DNA of 6,014 bases from an uncultured Ruminococcus sp. (GTDB taxonomy: Bacteria > Bacillota > Clostridia > Oscillospirales > Acutalibacteraceae), in contig CACYBZ010000368.1 in the NCBI GenBank assembly GCA_902772795.1, forward strand, positions 1 through 6,014, read 5' to 3'. The notes beneath the pieces were generated by a model that was not told the DNA's origin, ran no database searches, and saw only the letters and a program-made list of their open reading frames with translations. Below are positions 5,787 to 6,014 of this stretch, one piece after another. Position 1 is the first letter of the stretch; each line of letters starts with the position of its first letter. The translations under genes and the position numbers were made by a program.

Positions 5787-6014
5787 ATGAGTTTTTTTGA
5801 CAACATCATTAAAAAAAGTACCACAACCACCACAACCACCACAACCACCACAACTACTACAACCACTACCACAACCATCAATCCGGCTGATATCACTCCC
5901 ACAACCAAAAACGGCATTACTGAACTGGTCTTTATTCTTGACAGAAGCGGGTCTATGGGCGGTTTGGAGAGCGACACCATCGGCGGATTCAATTCCATGC
6001 TGGAAAAGCAAAAA
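5787..6014 (+). CDS. VWA-domain protein with N-terminal poly-threonine tract (5' part)
   Basis: Only the first 76 codons are in the window; the gene continues past the end. The start is clear: CGGAGGT at 5772-5778, 8 bases before the ATG, and the gene begins 25 bases after the glycosyltransferase stop. After a short leader (MSFFDNIIKKS, no signal peptide) come 19 consecutive threonines (residues 12-30), a short spacer (INPADITPTTKNG), and the beginning of a von Willebrand factor A domain: ELVFILDRSGSMGG with the MIDAS motif D52-x-S54-x-S56, then SDTIGGFNSMLEKQ. VWA domains bind a divalent metal and mediate protein-protein contacts; cytoplasmic bacterial ones often work with AAA+ ATPases, kinases or tellurite-resistance (Ter) type proteins. 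The rest of the protein and the downstream partners are needed to say which. The reading frame is supported by the VWA sequence continuing in frame after the repeat. Confidence 0.85.
   Translation, partial: MSFFDNIIKKSTTTTTTTTTTTTTTTTTTTINPADITPTTKNGITELVFILDRSGSMGGLESDTIGGFNSMLEKQK
5820..5876 (+). repeat. threonine-codon tract with a 9-base tandem repeat
   Basis: 57 bases consisting only of ACC, ACA and ACT codons. The first part is a perfect tandem of ACCACAACC (three full copies from 5820, then ACCACAAC); the later part drifts to ACT/ACA/ACC mixtures. The coding strand has no G at all in the tract. Slippage by whole 9-base units would change the number of threonines by three and keep the VWA domain in frame, so length variation between strains is expected rather than on/off switching. 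Confidence 0.9.

Noticed and set aside
5820..5876. Considered as a CRISPR or phase-variation repeat.
   Set aside because: There are no spacers, and the 9-base unit keeps the frame, so unit loss or gain cannot switch the gene off; it is a codon repeat within a coding region.
5756..6011. Two minus-strand frames of 80 and 82 codons, one with a long valine run and one rich in glycine and cysteine.
   Set aside because: Both are the complement of the Thr-codon repeat (GGT/TGT), which cannot contain stops. The + strand frame has a strong ribosome site and a clear VWA domain.

Overview
The window reads as chromosomal DNA of a low-to-moderate GC Firmicute, most probably a Clostridia member of the Ruminococcus/Oscillospiraceae type. 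This rests on the strong purine-rich Shine-Dalgarno sites, the CdaA-CdaR pair, the Bacillus-type DAHP synthase, the DUF3343/class V aminotransferase pair, and an intergenic block of three GC-rich hairpins of a style I associate with ruminococcal genomes. The organism call is inference; there is no rRNA or other marker gene here. All six genes lie on the + strand, and two are cut by the window edges.

Layout. (1) 1-579: the C-terminal part of a 3-deoxy-7-phosphoheptulonate (DAHP) synthase, the first step of aromatic amino acid synthesis, followed at 679-729 by a long hairpin plus T-rich tail that probably ends that transcript. (2) 580-1028: a 449-base stretch without a convincing gene, holding the terminator, an odd start-less minus-strand reading frame, and a tandem three-hairpin intergenic repeat (884-956). 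(3) 1029-2435: a two-gene unit, a 72-residue DUF3343 protein with a single conserved-looking cysteine and a class V aminotransferase/cysteine desulfurase with intact PLP and cysteine motifs. Together they suggest sulfur (possibly selenium) mobilisation from cysteine or selenocysteine. (4) 2506-6014: a closely packed run of four genes. CdaA (membrane diadenylate cyclase making c-di-AMP) overlaps its partner CdaR by 29 bases. A GT-B-like putative glycosyltransferase follows after 27 bases. After another 25 bases comes the start of a VWA-domain protein whose N-terminus carries 19 consecutive threonines.

How the genes fit. CdaA and CdaR are the conserved c-di-AMP synthesis/regulation module that controls potassium and osmolyte balance and links to the cell wall. 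The usual third gene, glmM, is not next; a glycosyltransferase-like gene takes its place. The most unusual item is the poly-threonine VWA protein directly downstream of that gene. Whether the two are functionally linked (for example, the threonine tract as an O-glycosylation substrate) is speculation. Otherwise the content is mostly housekeeping, and I see no mobile element, CRISPR array, tRNA or rRNA.
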